From contig NZ_CACVAD010000035.1 of assembly GCF_902726545.1 (NCBI RefSeq), positions 1-48,457 on the forward strand: a stretch of 48,457 nt of DNA. The letters are read 5' to 3'. Both the position numbers and the translations under genes were made by a program. The notes under the pieces were generated by a model, which worked only from the letters and a program-made list of their open reading frames with translations, did not search any database and was not told where the DNA came from. Position 1 is the first letter of the stretch; every line of letters starts with the position of its first letter. This document shows positions 1 through 7,175 of this stretch, piece by piece. The stretch is from Yersinia artesiana (lineage in GTDB: Bacteria > Pseudomonadota > Gammaproteobacteria > Enterobacterales > Enterobacteriaceae).

Positions 1-78
1 TCTTTAATATCATGCTGGATATTAAAATAGACAAACTTGAATAAACAGCATGAGCAATTGATATTAGATCAATAACTG
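1..78. other. Region downstream of pocR, no gene seen
   Basis: AT-rich sequence between the window edge and the stop codon of the leftward gene pocR. No complete gene, riboswitch or clear terminator is visible. In Salmonella the cbi/cob operon lies beyond pocR in this direction, so its promoter region could begin here. That is inference from the family layout only. Confidence 0.3.
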
Positions 79-981
79 TCATTCCATTTCGCTGCGTTCA
101 GAAGAAAGTGAGCGAAATACCTGCGGTGTCACGTTGTAGGTCTGACGGAACACTTTGCAGAAATAGCTGGTCTGGGAAAAACCCAGATTCTTGGCAATGC
201 TGGCAATGCTCCAATCGCTGTGTTGTAACATCTCTCTGGCATTGGCCATCCGCTGCTGATTGACCCAGGCATTAAATCCGATGCCCTGATATTTTTTAAA
301 CAATTTGCTGAAGTAGTACGGGCTGAGATACACCTTGGCCGCCACTTCTTCCAGCCGTAGTTCTTCCGATAAATGCGTATCAATATAGCGCAATGCTTTT
401 TTCATTTTGCTGTCATGGGGGTGAACTGGCCGTATTCTGCCCGGTTCTTTGCTGCCCATATTGTCGTTGATCACCACAAAATTGAGATGTTTTTTGAGGC
501 AATTCTCAACAATCAACTTCAATAAATCTGCCGATGCAATCACTCGTGAAAAATCCATAACCGGCACATTATGGAACTCATCCATCAGTGCCGGGTTCTG
601 CTGCCAGTGATTATCGACATTAAGTATATCAATCAGATAAACATCTGAGTGCAACCGCACCTGACCGCATAACACAAAACCCACTAAATGACCGGCAATA
701 ACCAGCGGAATAGAGAAATCGGTTAACCCAGCATGACAGCGATAAATGCAAGGCTCATTTGATTTTGAGGCTTCAAGGCCCCCGCAACGATCACTCATTC
801 GGCAACGAAGATGGTTCACCGGGTCCTGGCGCATCAACTGACAAAATGGCGTAAAGTTAAAAAGATCAGAAATCTCTTCGCCGTGAATATTCACTACCAC
901 CACGGCCAGCCCTGTGGCCTGAGCAAAATCCTGCGCGATTTTATTTATGAGCTCTGAGTTTAGAGAACTGGCAGAAATCAT
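79..981 (-). CDS. pocR: PocR, AraC-family activator of the pdu/cob regulon
   Basis: This is a 300-residue regulator. The N-terminal half (about 10-165) matches the PocR sensory domain, with its cysteine-rich stretch including RCRMSDRCGG and CIYRCHAGLTDFSIPL. The C-terminal part (about 190-290) is an AraC/XylS double helix-turn-helix, with LEEVAAKVYLSPYYFSKLFK as the first recognition unit and IAKNLGFSQTSYFCKVFR as the second. In Salmonella, PocR responds to 1,2-propanediol and activates both the pdu and cob operons; the same role is inferred here. The ATG has a good ribosome site (AGAGG, 8 bases upstream). It is transcribed leftward, as is pduF, and away from the pdu operon. The 293-base gap to pduF suggests its own promoter. 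Confidence 0.95.
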   Translation of the reverse strand: MISASSLNSELINKIAQDFAQATGLAVVVVNIHGEEISDLFNFTPFCQLMRQDPVNHLRCRMSDRCGGLEASKSNEPCIYRCHAGLTDFSIPLVIAGHLVGFVLCGQVRLHSDVYLIDILNVDNHWQQNPALMDEFHNVPVMDFSRVIASADLLKLIVENCLKKHLNFVVINDNMGSKEPGRIRPVHPHDSKMKKALRYIDTHLSEELRLEEVAAKVYLSPYYFSKLFKKYQGIGFNAWVNQQRMANAREMLQHSDWSIASIAKNLGFSQTSYFCKVFRQTYNVTPQVFRSLSSERSEME

Positions 982-1274
982 GATAAAACCTCTCAGTTAA
1001 TTTTAATTTATTGTTATTAAATTTCGCTTGTTGCTATAAATCATCCCTGCAATAAACCCTATGTTACTAATTTGTTATATTTACATTCCTATCAGCAAGT
1101 GGAAAACCTATTTCCCTGTGAAGGTTTAGCCTCTGGAAAAAATGAAGGAAAATAACAATTCACCTTACCAGAGTCATAATCAACAGGGGACTATAATCCG
1201 TCCATTAACCAGAATAGATCACGAAATTTCCTCATCTCGTTTCATAGATTCAAGATGAGGAAACTCACATTGAT
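982..1274. other. pocR-pduF intergenic region
   Basis: This 293-base AT-rich gap lies upstream of pocR and downstream of pduF, both leftward. It ends on the pduF side in a strong inverted repeat at 1227-1263, listed separately. The rest probably holds the pocR promoter, but no convincing -35/-10 pair or operator was identified. Confidence 0.35.
1227..1263 (-). terminator. Inverted repeat after pduF, probable terminator
   Basis: A perfect 11-bp inverted repeat (TTTCCTCATCT at 1227-1237 with AGATGAGGAAA at 1253-1263) encloses a 15-base loop just past the pduF stop codon. On the minus strand it is followed only by a short T run (TTTC), so termination may be incomplete and allow read-through into pocR. 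Confidence 0.5.
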
Positions 1275-2090
1275 TTATAAACTGGCTTTTTCATCCTCTA
1301 ATTTACAGGTATTGCAAGGCAGGTTTTTGCCAATGAAGAAGCGATAAACCGCCGCACCGAGGCAAGCACCAATAATAGGGGCGACAATCGGGATAATGAA
1401 ATAAGGGATATCACGCCCACCCGTCATTGAGATTTTTCCCCAGCCGGCAAAGAAGGTAAATAATTTAGGGCCAAAATCACGCGCCGGATTCATGGCAAAA
1501 CCGGTTAATGGCCCGGTTGAAGCCCCTATCACCGCCACCAGGATACCAATCAATAGCGGCCCTAATGCACCACGCGGTACCCCATTACCATCATCCGTCA
1601 ACGCCATAATCAGCCCCATCAGAATGGAGGTAATAATGATTTCAACAAATGCGGCTTGCCATACACTGATAGCCGGTGAAGGGAAGGTACTGAAAATACT
1701 GGCCAGTTGCAGACTTTCCAGACTGCCACGTACCATCTGATGGGCGGTTTCAAAATCAGTAAATAAGTTGTGATACAACATATAAGACAGCGCCGCACCA
1801 CCAAAAGCACCGGCAATCTGTGCAATGCTATAGGGAATGACTTTGCGCGCGGGGAAACAGGCAAACAACCATAAAGCAATGGTAATCGCGGGATTGAGGT
1901 GAGCACCGGAAATACCCGCGGTCAGATAAACTGCCAGTGAAATCCCCAACCCCCACACAATACAGATTTCCCACAAACCAAAACTGGCACCTGCCACTTT
2001 CATCGCCGCGAGGCAACTAATACCAAAAAACAAAAACAGCCCGGTGCCGAGAAATTCTGCTACACACTGAGCCTTAAGTGAGTCGTTCAT
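1275..2090 (-). CDS. pduF: PduF, propanediol diffusion facilitator
   Basis: A 271-residue aquaglyceroporin of the MIP family, close to the Salmonella length of about 264. Both pore motifs are present: HLNPA at about 64-68 and NPARD at about 201-205. The Arg and Asp after the second NPA are typical of glycerol-conducting members. About six hydrophobic segments are visible, placing it in the inner membrane, where it lets 1,2-propanediol or glycerol enter. The start ATG is preceded by AGGG at a spacing of 8. It is leftward, divergent from pduA, with an ERIC element only 36 bases upstream of its start codon and therefore probably in its 5' leader. The C-terminal tail (NLPCNTCKLEDEK) carries two cysteines of unknown relevance. 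Confidence 0.95.
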   Translation of the reverse strand: MNDSLKAQCVAEFLGTGLFLFFGISCLAAMKVAGASFGLWEICIVWGLGISLAVYLTAGISGAHLNPAITIALWLFACFPARKVIPYSIAQIAGAFGGAALSYMLYHNLFTDFETAHQMVRGSLESLQLASIFSTFPSPAISVWQAAFVEIIITSILMGLIMALTDDGNGVPRGALGPLLIGILVAVIGASTGPLTGFAMNPARDFGPKLFTFFAGWGKISMTGGRDIPYFIIPIVAPIIGACLGAAVYRFFIGKNLPCNTCKLEDEKASL

Positions 2091-2126
2091 AGGGTTACCC
2101 TGCTTGCGGTTAAATTAATACGTTAT

Positions 2127-2251
2127 ATACCCTAAATAATTCGAGTTGCAGGAAGGCGGCAATTGAGTAAATCCCCAGGAACTTACATAAGTAAGTGACT
2201 GGGGTGAACGAAAGCAGCCAACGCATATGCAGCTTGAAGTATGACGGGTAT
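2127..2251. repeat. ERIC element (copy 1)
   Basis: This 125-bp element runs from ATACCC (2127) to GGGTAT (2251), with inverted terminal parts (TCGAGTTGCAG at the left, CTTGAAGT at the right). It contains the diagnostic ERIC core CCCCAGGAACTTACATAAG followed by TAAGTGACTGGGGTG. ERIC elements in yersiniae are miniature non-coding repeats that can be co-transcribed and fold as hairpins. This copy sits between the divergent pduF and pduA, next to pduF. Confidence 0.93.
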
Positions 2252-2807
2252 GGTATTGCACGGCCCTTGACCTGATCACTATAAAGAGACGGAAAATGAA
2301 AGTGTTGTCGTGATTAGCCATTAATTAAACAAAAAATAGAGTTCCTATAGCAAATTATTGCTATTACCTGGCCCAGAACCCCCTCAAAACCCGGTAAATA
2401 AGCAACTTATTGTCTAATTAATTAATGTGACTTTCTTGTCATTTATTCTTTCCGTTATTGTTATCAAGCTCGCAGTTTCTATTTTAATGTGAGCCAGCTT
2501 TCATCTTTATATTTGTGTGCGCGGGTAGCAAATAAAACAGGCGTTGTCACCGACTTATTTGTAATTATGAATATGCAAAAACCAATTATTATCACCAATC
2601 CATTAATAAATAGGCTTATAAAATAATCAGTTAAATGTTTTCATGACAATATTTTGTTATTTCGTCACTAACCATTCCCGCCAGTAAATTCAATACAGCC
2701 ATTCTTTTTCATTGCTTGTTTGTATATTCAGTCTCAGCACGAACCTGACAACGTTATTACTGAATATAACAACATTATTTTTGAACATGCTATTTGTCGA
2801 GGTACTT
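2252..2807. promoter_or_regulatory. pduF/pduA divergent regulatory region
   Basis: This 556-base AT-rich, gene-free region must hold the promoters for the rightward pdu operon and for leftward pduF. Visible signals are a CRP-like site at 2488-2503 (TGTGA, six bases, then an imperfect TTTCA half), a short palindrome around TAGCAAATTATTGCTA near 2347-2362, and direct repeats ACAACGTTATT (2748-2758) and ACAACATTATT (2769-2779) exactly 21 bp apart. A TATAAC hexamer at 2765-2770 could be a -10 box; no good -35 lies in front of it, as expected for an activator-dependent promoter. PocR and CRP control is inferred from Salmonella, not shown here. Confidence 0.5.
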
Positions 2808-3104
2808 ATGCAACAAGAAGCACTAGGAATGGTGGAAACCAAAGGGCTGGTTGCAGCCATTGAAGCTGCTGACACCATGGTGAAATCGGCCAATGTGACG
2901 TTGGTAGGCTACGAAAAAATTGGCTCAGGTCTGGTCACTGTCATCGTCCGTGGTGATGTGGGAGCGGTTAAGGCAGCCACTGATGCAGGCGCTATCGCCG
3001 CTGCCAACGTCGGTGAAGTGAAATCAACCCATGTGATCCCACGGCCACATACCGATGTTGAGGCCTTTCTTCCCAAGGGAAACTTACCAAAGGGAAATAG
3101 CTAA
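2808..3104 (+). CDS. pduA: PduA, major hexameric BMC shell protein
   Basis: A 98-residue single-domain BMC protein, near-identical in its core to Salmonella PduA ([14 protein letters not shown] at the start, then [20 protein letters not shown]). It forms flat hexamers that tile the microcompartment shell, with a central pore for propanediol. An upstream ATG at 2712 stays open in this frame, but the family start is the ATG at 2808, which has GAGGT just upstream, so 2808 was chosen. The C-terminus carries a tandem duplication (LPKGN twice) compared with the Salmonella ending LPKGIS. The stop codon overlaps the pduB start by one base (TAATG), implying translational coupling. It is the first gene of the pdu operon. 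Confidence 0.96.
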   Translation: MQQEALGMVETKGLVAAIEAADTMVKSANVTLVGYEKIGSGLVTVIVRGDVGAVKAATDAGAIAAANVGEVKSTHVIPRPHTDVEAFLPKGNLPKGNS

Positions 3105-3931
3105 TGAAAAGCAATGACCTGGTCGACCAAATCATGGCGCAGGTGATAGCAAAAGTCAGTGAACACGCTCCGGCGTCTTCCGCACAACCATCTTATAAAC
3201 AACCATCCTATAAACAACGAGATACGGCTATGGCTGAGAAAACTTGCAGTTTAACGGAATTTGTTGGAACCGCGATCGGTGACACGGTCGGACTGGTGAT
3301 CGCCAACGTCGACAGCGCCCTATTGGACGCAATGAAGCTAGAAAAACGCTATCGCTCCATTGGTATTTTGGGCGCTCGCACCGGTGCTGGCCCGCACATT
3401 ATGGCCGCCGATGAAGCAGTAAAAGCCACCAATACCGAAGTGGTCAGCATTGAATTACCGCGCGATACCAAAGGCGGTGCCGGTCATGGCTCGCTGATTA
3501 TCTTCGGTGGTGATGATGTTTCCGACGTGAAACGTGCCGTTGAAGTGGCGCTGAAAGAGTTAGACCGCACATTTGGTGATGTTTACGCCAATGAAGCGGG
3601 TCATATCGAATTGCAATACAGCGCGCGTGCCAGCCATGCACTGGAAAAAGCATTCGGCGCACCGCTGGGCCGTTCTTGCGGCGTAATTGTCGGCGCACCG
3701 GCTTCCATTGGTGTTCTGATGGCCGATACCGCAGTGAAATCCGCCAATGTTGATGTGGTGGCTTACAGCTCTCCCGCACAGGGCACCAGCTTTAGTAACG
3801 AAGTGATTCTGGTTATCTCCGGCGATTCTGGCGCAGTCCGTCAGGCAGTGATTTCTGCCCGTGAGATCGGCAAAACGGTATTAGCAACGTTAGGTGCTGA
3901 ACCGAAAAACGACCGCCCTTCTTATATCTGA
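3104..3931 (+). CDS. pduB: PduB, trimeric tandem-BMC shell protein
   Basis: This 275-residue protein has two circularly permuted BMC domains (about 50-150 and 160-265) and forms pseudo-hexameric trimers in the shell. The N-terminal extension begins [18 protein letters not shown], an amphipathic helix like the encapsulation peptides of core enzymes. In Salmonella this extension links shell to cargo. An internal ATG at 3230 (residue 43, MAEKTCSLTEF) matches the start of the short form PduB' known in Salmonella, so two products are likely; its ribosome site is weak. The linker between helix and domain contains a tandem PSYKQ duplication not found in Salmonella PduB. It overlaps the pduA stop by one base. 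Confidence 0.96.
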   Translation: MKSNDLVDQIMAQVIAKVSEHAPASSAQPSYKQPSYKQRDTAMAEKTCSLTEFVGTAIGDTVGLVIANVDSALLDAMKLEKRYRSIGILGARTGAGPHIMAADEAVKATNTEVVSIELPRDTKGGAGHGSLIIFGGDDVSDVKRAVEVALKELDRTFGDVYANEAGHIELQYSARASHALEKAFGAPLGRSCGVIVGAPASIGVLMADTAVKSANVDVVAYSSPAQGTSFSNEVILVISGDSGAVRQAVISAREIGKTVLATLGAEPKNDRPSYI

Positions 3932-3951
3932 CGCCACAGTGAGGCTGTTTC

Positions 3952-5616
3952 ATGAAATCGAAAAGATTTGAAGCGTTGGCGAAACGCCCGGTTAATCAGG
4001 ACGGCTTTGTCAAAGAGTGGATCGAGGAAGGCTTTATTGCCATGGAAAGCCCGAATGATCCGAAACCTTCCATCAAAATTGTGAATGGTGTGGTGACTGA
4101 ACTCGACGGTAAACCACAAAGCAGTTTCGACCTGATCGACCACTTTATCGCGCGCTACGGTATCAATCTGGCCCATGCGGAAGAAGTGATGAAAATGGAT
4201 TCCATCAAGCTGGCCAATATGTTGTGTGACCCAAATGTGTCGCGCCGCACCATTGTTCCGCTGACGACCGCCATGACACCGGCCAAAATCGTCGAGGTGG
4301 TGTCGCACATGAACGTGGTGGAAATGATGATGTCGATGCAGAAAATGCGCGCTCGTCGGACACCATCACAACAAGCTCACGTCACCAACGTGAAAGATAA
4401 CCCGGTGCAAATTGCCGCCGACGCGGCGGAAGGCGCATTCCGTGGTTTCGATGAGCAAGAAACTACGGTAGCGGTGGCTCGTTATGCGCCATTCAATGCC
4501 ATTGCGCTGTTGGTCGGTTCGCAAGTTGGCCGCCCAGGGGTGCTGACTCAATGTTCTCTGGAAGAGGCCACTGAACTGAAACTGGGGATGTTGGGCCACA
4601 CCTGTTATGCCGAAACCATCTCGGTTTATGGCACTGAACCGGTGTTTACCGACGGTGATGACACTCCGTGGTCGAAAGGTTTTCTCGCCTCATCCTATGC
4701 ATCACGCGGTTTGAAAATGCGCTTCACCTCCGGTTCTGGCTCCGAAGTACAAATGGGCTATGCCGAAGGCAAATCCATGCTGTATCTCGAAGCGCGCTGT
4801 ATTTATATCACCAAAGCCGCCGGGGTTCAGGGGCTGCAAAACGGCTCCGTCAGTTGCGTAGGTGTGCCGTCTGCGGTGCCATCGGGCATTCGCGCCATTT
4901 TGGCCGAAAACCTGATTTGCTCCGCGCTGGATTTGGAATGTGCATCCAGTAACGACCAAACCTTTACCCACTCGGATATGCGCCGTACCGCTCGCCTGCT
5001 GATGCAGTTCCTGCCGGGCACTGACTTCATCTCCTCTGGTTATTCCGCGGTGCCGAACTACGACAACATGTTCGCTGGCTCCAACGAAGATGCCGAAGAC
5101 TTTGACGATTACAACGTTATGCAGCGCGACCTGAAAGTCGATGGCGGCCTGCGCCCGGTGCTGGAAGCCGACGTCGTGGCAATCCGCAATAAAGCTGCGC
5201 GCGCTCTGCAAGCAGTATTCGCCGGAATGGGCCTGCCGCCAATTACTGACGAAGAAGTGATTGCGGCGACCTACGCCCACGGATCGAAAGACATGCCGGA
5301 ACGCAACATCGTTGAAGACATCAAGTTCGCGCAGGAAATCATCAGCAAAAACCGCACCGGCCTGGAAGTGGTGAAAGCCTTGGCGCAAGGCGGCTTTGAA
5401 GATGTGGCGCAGGACATGCTCAACATCCAGAAAGCCAAAATTGCCGGCGACTACCTGCATACCTCGGCGATCATCAAAGGGGATAACCAGGTGCTGTCAG
5501 CGGTGAATGACGTCAATGACTACGCGGGGCCAGCTACCGGTTACCGGCTGGAAGGTGCACGTTGGGAAGAAATTAAAAATATTCCAAACGCGCTTGATCC
5601 GAATGAGCTTGGCTAA
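3952..5616 (+). CDS. pduC: PduC, diol dehydratase large subunit
   Basis: This 554-residue alpha subunit of adenosylcobalamin-dependent propanediol dehydratase is the standard family length. It folds as a TIM barrel that holds the substrate, a potassium ion and the adenosyl end of B12. With PduD and PduE it converts 1,2-propanediol to propionaldehyde inside the microcompartment. The sequence is nearly collinear with Salmonella PduC throughout, from MKSKRFEALAKRPVNQDGFV to IPNALDPNELG, without gaps. It lies 20 bases after pduB and 12 bases before pduD, in one operon. Several long antisense frames across it are coding shadows. Confidence 0.97.
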   Translation: MKSKRFEALAKRPVNQDGFVKEWIEEGFIAMESPNDPKPSIKIVNGVVTELDGKPQSSFDLIDHFIARYGINLAHAEEVMKMDSIKLANMLCDPNVSRRTIVPLTTAMTPAKIVEVVSHMNVVEMMMSMQKMRARRTPSQQAHVTNVKDNPVQIAADAAEGAFRGFDEQETTVAVARYAPFNAIALLVGSQVGRPGVLTQCSLEEATELKLGMLGHTCYAETISVYGTEPVFTDGDDTPWSKGFLASSYASRGLKMRFTSGSGSEVQMGYAEGKSMLYLEARCIYITKAAGVQGLQNGSVSCVGVPSAVPSGIRAILAENLICSALDLECASSNDQTFTHSDMRRTARLLMQFLPGTDFISSGYSAVPNYDNMFAGSNEDAEDFDDYNVMQRDLKVDGGLRPVLEADVVAIRNKAARALQAVFAGMGLPPITDEEVIAATYAHGSKDMPERNIVEDIKFAQEIISKNRTGLEVVKALAQGGFEDVAQDMLNIQKAKIAGDYLHTSAIIKGDNQVLSAVNDVNDYAGPATGYRLEGARWEEIKNIPNALDPNELG

Positions 5617-5628
5617 GGGGTTCACGAA

Positions 5629-6300
5629 ATGGTGGATATTAACGAAAAACTGTTACGCCAAATTATTGAAGGCGTATTGCAGGAAATGCAGGGAGACAAC
5701 CATACCGTCTCCTTTAAGCAAGATACCCAACCTACGGCAACGGCTGCCGTGGCGTCAGGGGATTTTCTCACTGAAGTGGGTGAAGCCCGCCCCGGTACCC
5801 ATCAGGATGAAGTGATTATTGCTGTCGGCCCGGCATTTGGCTTGTCGCAAACAGCCAATATTGTCGGCATTCCGCACAAAAACATTCTGCGTGAAGTGAT
5901 TGCCGGTATCGAAGAGGAAGGGATCAAAGCGCGGGTTATCCGCTGCTTTAAATCCTCCGATGTGGCTTTTGTTGCCGTCGAGGGCAACCGCCTGAGTGGC
6001 TCCGGGATCTCTATCGGTATCCAGTCAAAAGGTACCACGGTCATTCATCAGCAAGGCCTGCCGCCACTTTCTAACCTGGAGCTGTTCCCACAGGCCCCGC
6101 TACTGACGCTGGAAACCTATCGGTTGATTGGTAAAAACGCCGCTCGCTACGCCAAACGGGAATCACCACAACCGGTTCCGACCCTGAATGATCAAATGGC
6201 ACGGCCGAAATATCAGGCCAAATCCGCGATTCTGCACATTAAAGAAACCAAATATGTGGTGACCGGCAAGAATCCTCAGGAACTCCGGGTGGCGCTTTAA
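5629..6300 (+). CDS. pduD: PduD, diol dehydratase medium subunit
   Basis: A 223-residue beta subunit that contacts the lower face of adenosylcobalamin. The N-terminus ([20 protein letters not shown]) is an amphipathic helix that acts in Salmonella as the signal bringing the whole PduCDE enzyme into the compartment. A flexible linker (about 25-45) follows, then the conserved core ([20 protein letters not shown] onward). The gene follows pduC by 12 bases with a GGGG-rich ribosome site and precedes pduE by 14 bases. Confidence 0.96.
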   Translation: MVDINEKLLRQIIEGVLQEMQGDNHTVSFKQDTQPTATAAVASGDFLTEVGEARPGTHQDEVIIAVGPAFGLSQTANIVGIPHKNILREVIAGIEEEGIKARVIRCFKSSDVAFVAVEGNRLSGSGISIGIQSKGTTVIHQQGLPPLSNLELFPQAPLLTLETYRLIGKNAARYAKRESPQPVPTLNDQMARPKYQAKSAILHIKETKYVVTGKNPQELRVAL

Positions 6301-6314
6301 CAAAGGAAAACACA

Positions 6315-6839
6315 ATGAATTCCGAAGCTATTGAATCCATGGTTCGCGATGTGCTGAGCAAGATGAACAGCTTGCAAGGCCAAACGCCAACTACCGCTTG
6401 CGCTCCAGCGGCCAGCTCGCGCAGTGATGCCAAAGTCTCTGATTATCCATTGGCGAATAAACACCCTGACTGGGTGAAAACCGCCACCAATAAAACACTG
6501 GATGATCTGACGCTGGCGAACGTTTTAAACGGCAGTGTGACTTCACAAGATTTACGTATTACCCCGGAAATCCTGCGTATTCAGGCATCTATTGCCAAAG
6601 ACGCAGGCCGCCCGCTGCTGGCAATGAATTTCGAACGCGCAGCTGAACTGACCGCCGTGCCGGATGACAAGGTACTGGATATCTATAACGCCTTGCGCCC
6701 ATTCCGCTCAAGTAAAGAAGAGCTGAATGCTATCGCCGATGATCTGGAACAGACCTACAAAGCGACCATTTGTGCCGCCTTCGTGCGCGAAGCCGCCGTG
6801 TTGTATGTCCAGCGCAAAAAGCTCAAAGGCGACGATTAA
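6315..6839 (+). CDS. pduE: PduE, diol dehydratase small subunit
   Basis: A 174-residue gamma subunit of the diol dehydratase, the expected size. The N-terminal 20 residues (SEAIESMVRDVLSKM) form another amphipathic helix of the targeting type. The rest (from YPLANKHPDWVKTATNKTLD) is the conserved all-helical core that completes the (CDE)2 enzyme. A good ribosome site (AAAGGAAAA) lies ahead of the ATG. It is followed by an unusual 336-base gap filled by two repeats before pduG, where Salmonella has almost no gap. Confidence 0.96.
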   Translation: MNSEAIESMVRDVLSKMNSLQGQTPTTACAPAASSRSDAKVSDYPLANKHPDWVKTATNKTLDDLTLANVLNGSVTSQDLRITPEILRIQASIAKDAGRPLLAMNFERAAELTAVPDDKVLDIYNALRPFRSSKEELNAIADDLEQTYKATICAAFVREAAVLYVQRKKLKGDD

Positions 6840-6873
6840 TCAATTTCTCAGAGGGTTATCACAATGTGCCCAT

Positions 6874-7013
6874 GGCAGAGAGAACAGGCAGATCGTAAAG
6901 ACGCCGTAAACCCTTTCCTGGGGGCTCGAGCCGCGCCGTCCTGGCGCGGACGCTTTACTCTTCTGCCTATCCTCTCTGCTCCAGATCGAGGCCTCGGAAT
7001 ATGTCAGCAGTAT
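6874..7013. repeat. Palindromic repeat, copy A
   Basis: A nested palindrome. The outer arms are GGCAGAGAGAACAGGCAGA (from 6874) paired with TCTGCCTATCCTCTCTGC (ending near 6980). The next arms are GTAAAGACGCC with GGACGCTTTAC, and an inner hairpin is CGCGCC-GTCCT-GGCGCG. A tail (AGATCGAGGCCTCGG then TGTCAGCAGT) extends to about 7013 and is shared with copy B at 31821. Core identity to copies B and C is very high, while the arms differ. It may belong to the Yersinia palindromic (YPAL) family; the name could not be checked. A frame of 81 codons starting at 6864 reads through it and the ERIC and is considered spurious. Confidence 0.85.
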
Positions 7014-7037
7014 GGATTAATCAATTGGCCAATTGTT

Positions 7038-7162
7038 ATACCCAATAGATTTCGTGTTGCAGGTAGGCGGCAAGGGAAAGCATCCCCAGGAGCTTACTCA
7101 AGTAAGTGACTGGGGTAATTGAGCGCAGCCAACACCGCTGCAACTTGAAAGATGAAGGGTAT
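7038..7162. repeat. ERIC element (copy 2), inside the pdu operon
   Basis: A 125-bp element from ATACCC (7038) to GGGTAT (7162) with the ERIC core CCCCAGGAGCTTACTCAAG then TAAGTGACTGGGGT. It is in the same orientation as the copy at 2127. Its right end abuts the pduG ribosome site (GAGGAACGGG), so it lies in the transcript immediately before pduG. An ATG within its terminal repeat (7152) is in frame with pduG but has no good ribosome site. Confidence 0.93.
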
Positions 7163-7175
7163 AGAGGAACGGGAT

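Noticed and set aside
2115-2321. 68-codon leftward frame upstream of pduF
   Set aside because: It is almost entirely ERIC sequence and lacks coding signals.
2488-2503. CRP-binding site upstream of pduA
   Set aside because: Only one half (TGTGA) is good and the other is TTTCA, so it is mentioned within the regulatory region but not listed as a site of its own.
4702-5460. Long antisense frame of 252 codons across pduC
   Set aside because: It mirrors highly conserved pduC coding sequence, is rich in His/Arg/Gln as expected for a shadow frame, and has no recognised homology or ribosome site.
6864-7109. 81-codon frame between pduE and pduG
   Set aside because: It reads through the palindromic repeat and part of the ERIC. 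The same peptide core (RKDAxNPxLxARAAPSWRGR) appears in the repeat copy at 46323, so it is repeat translation, not a gene.
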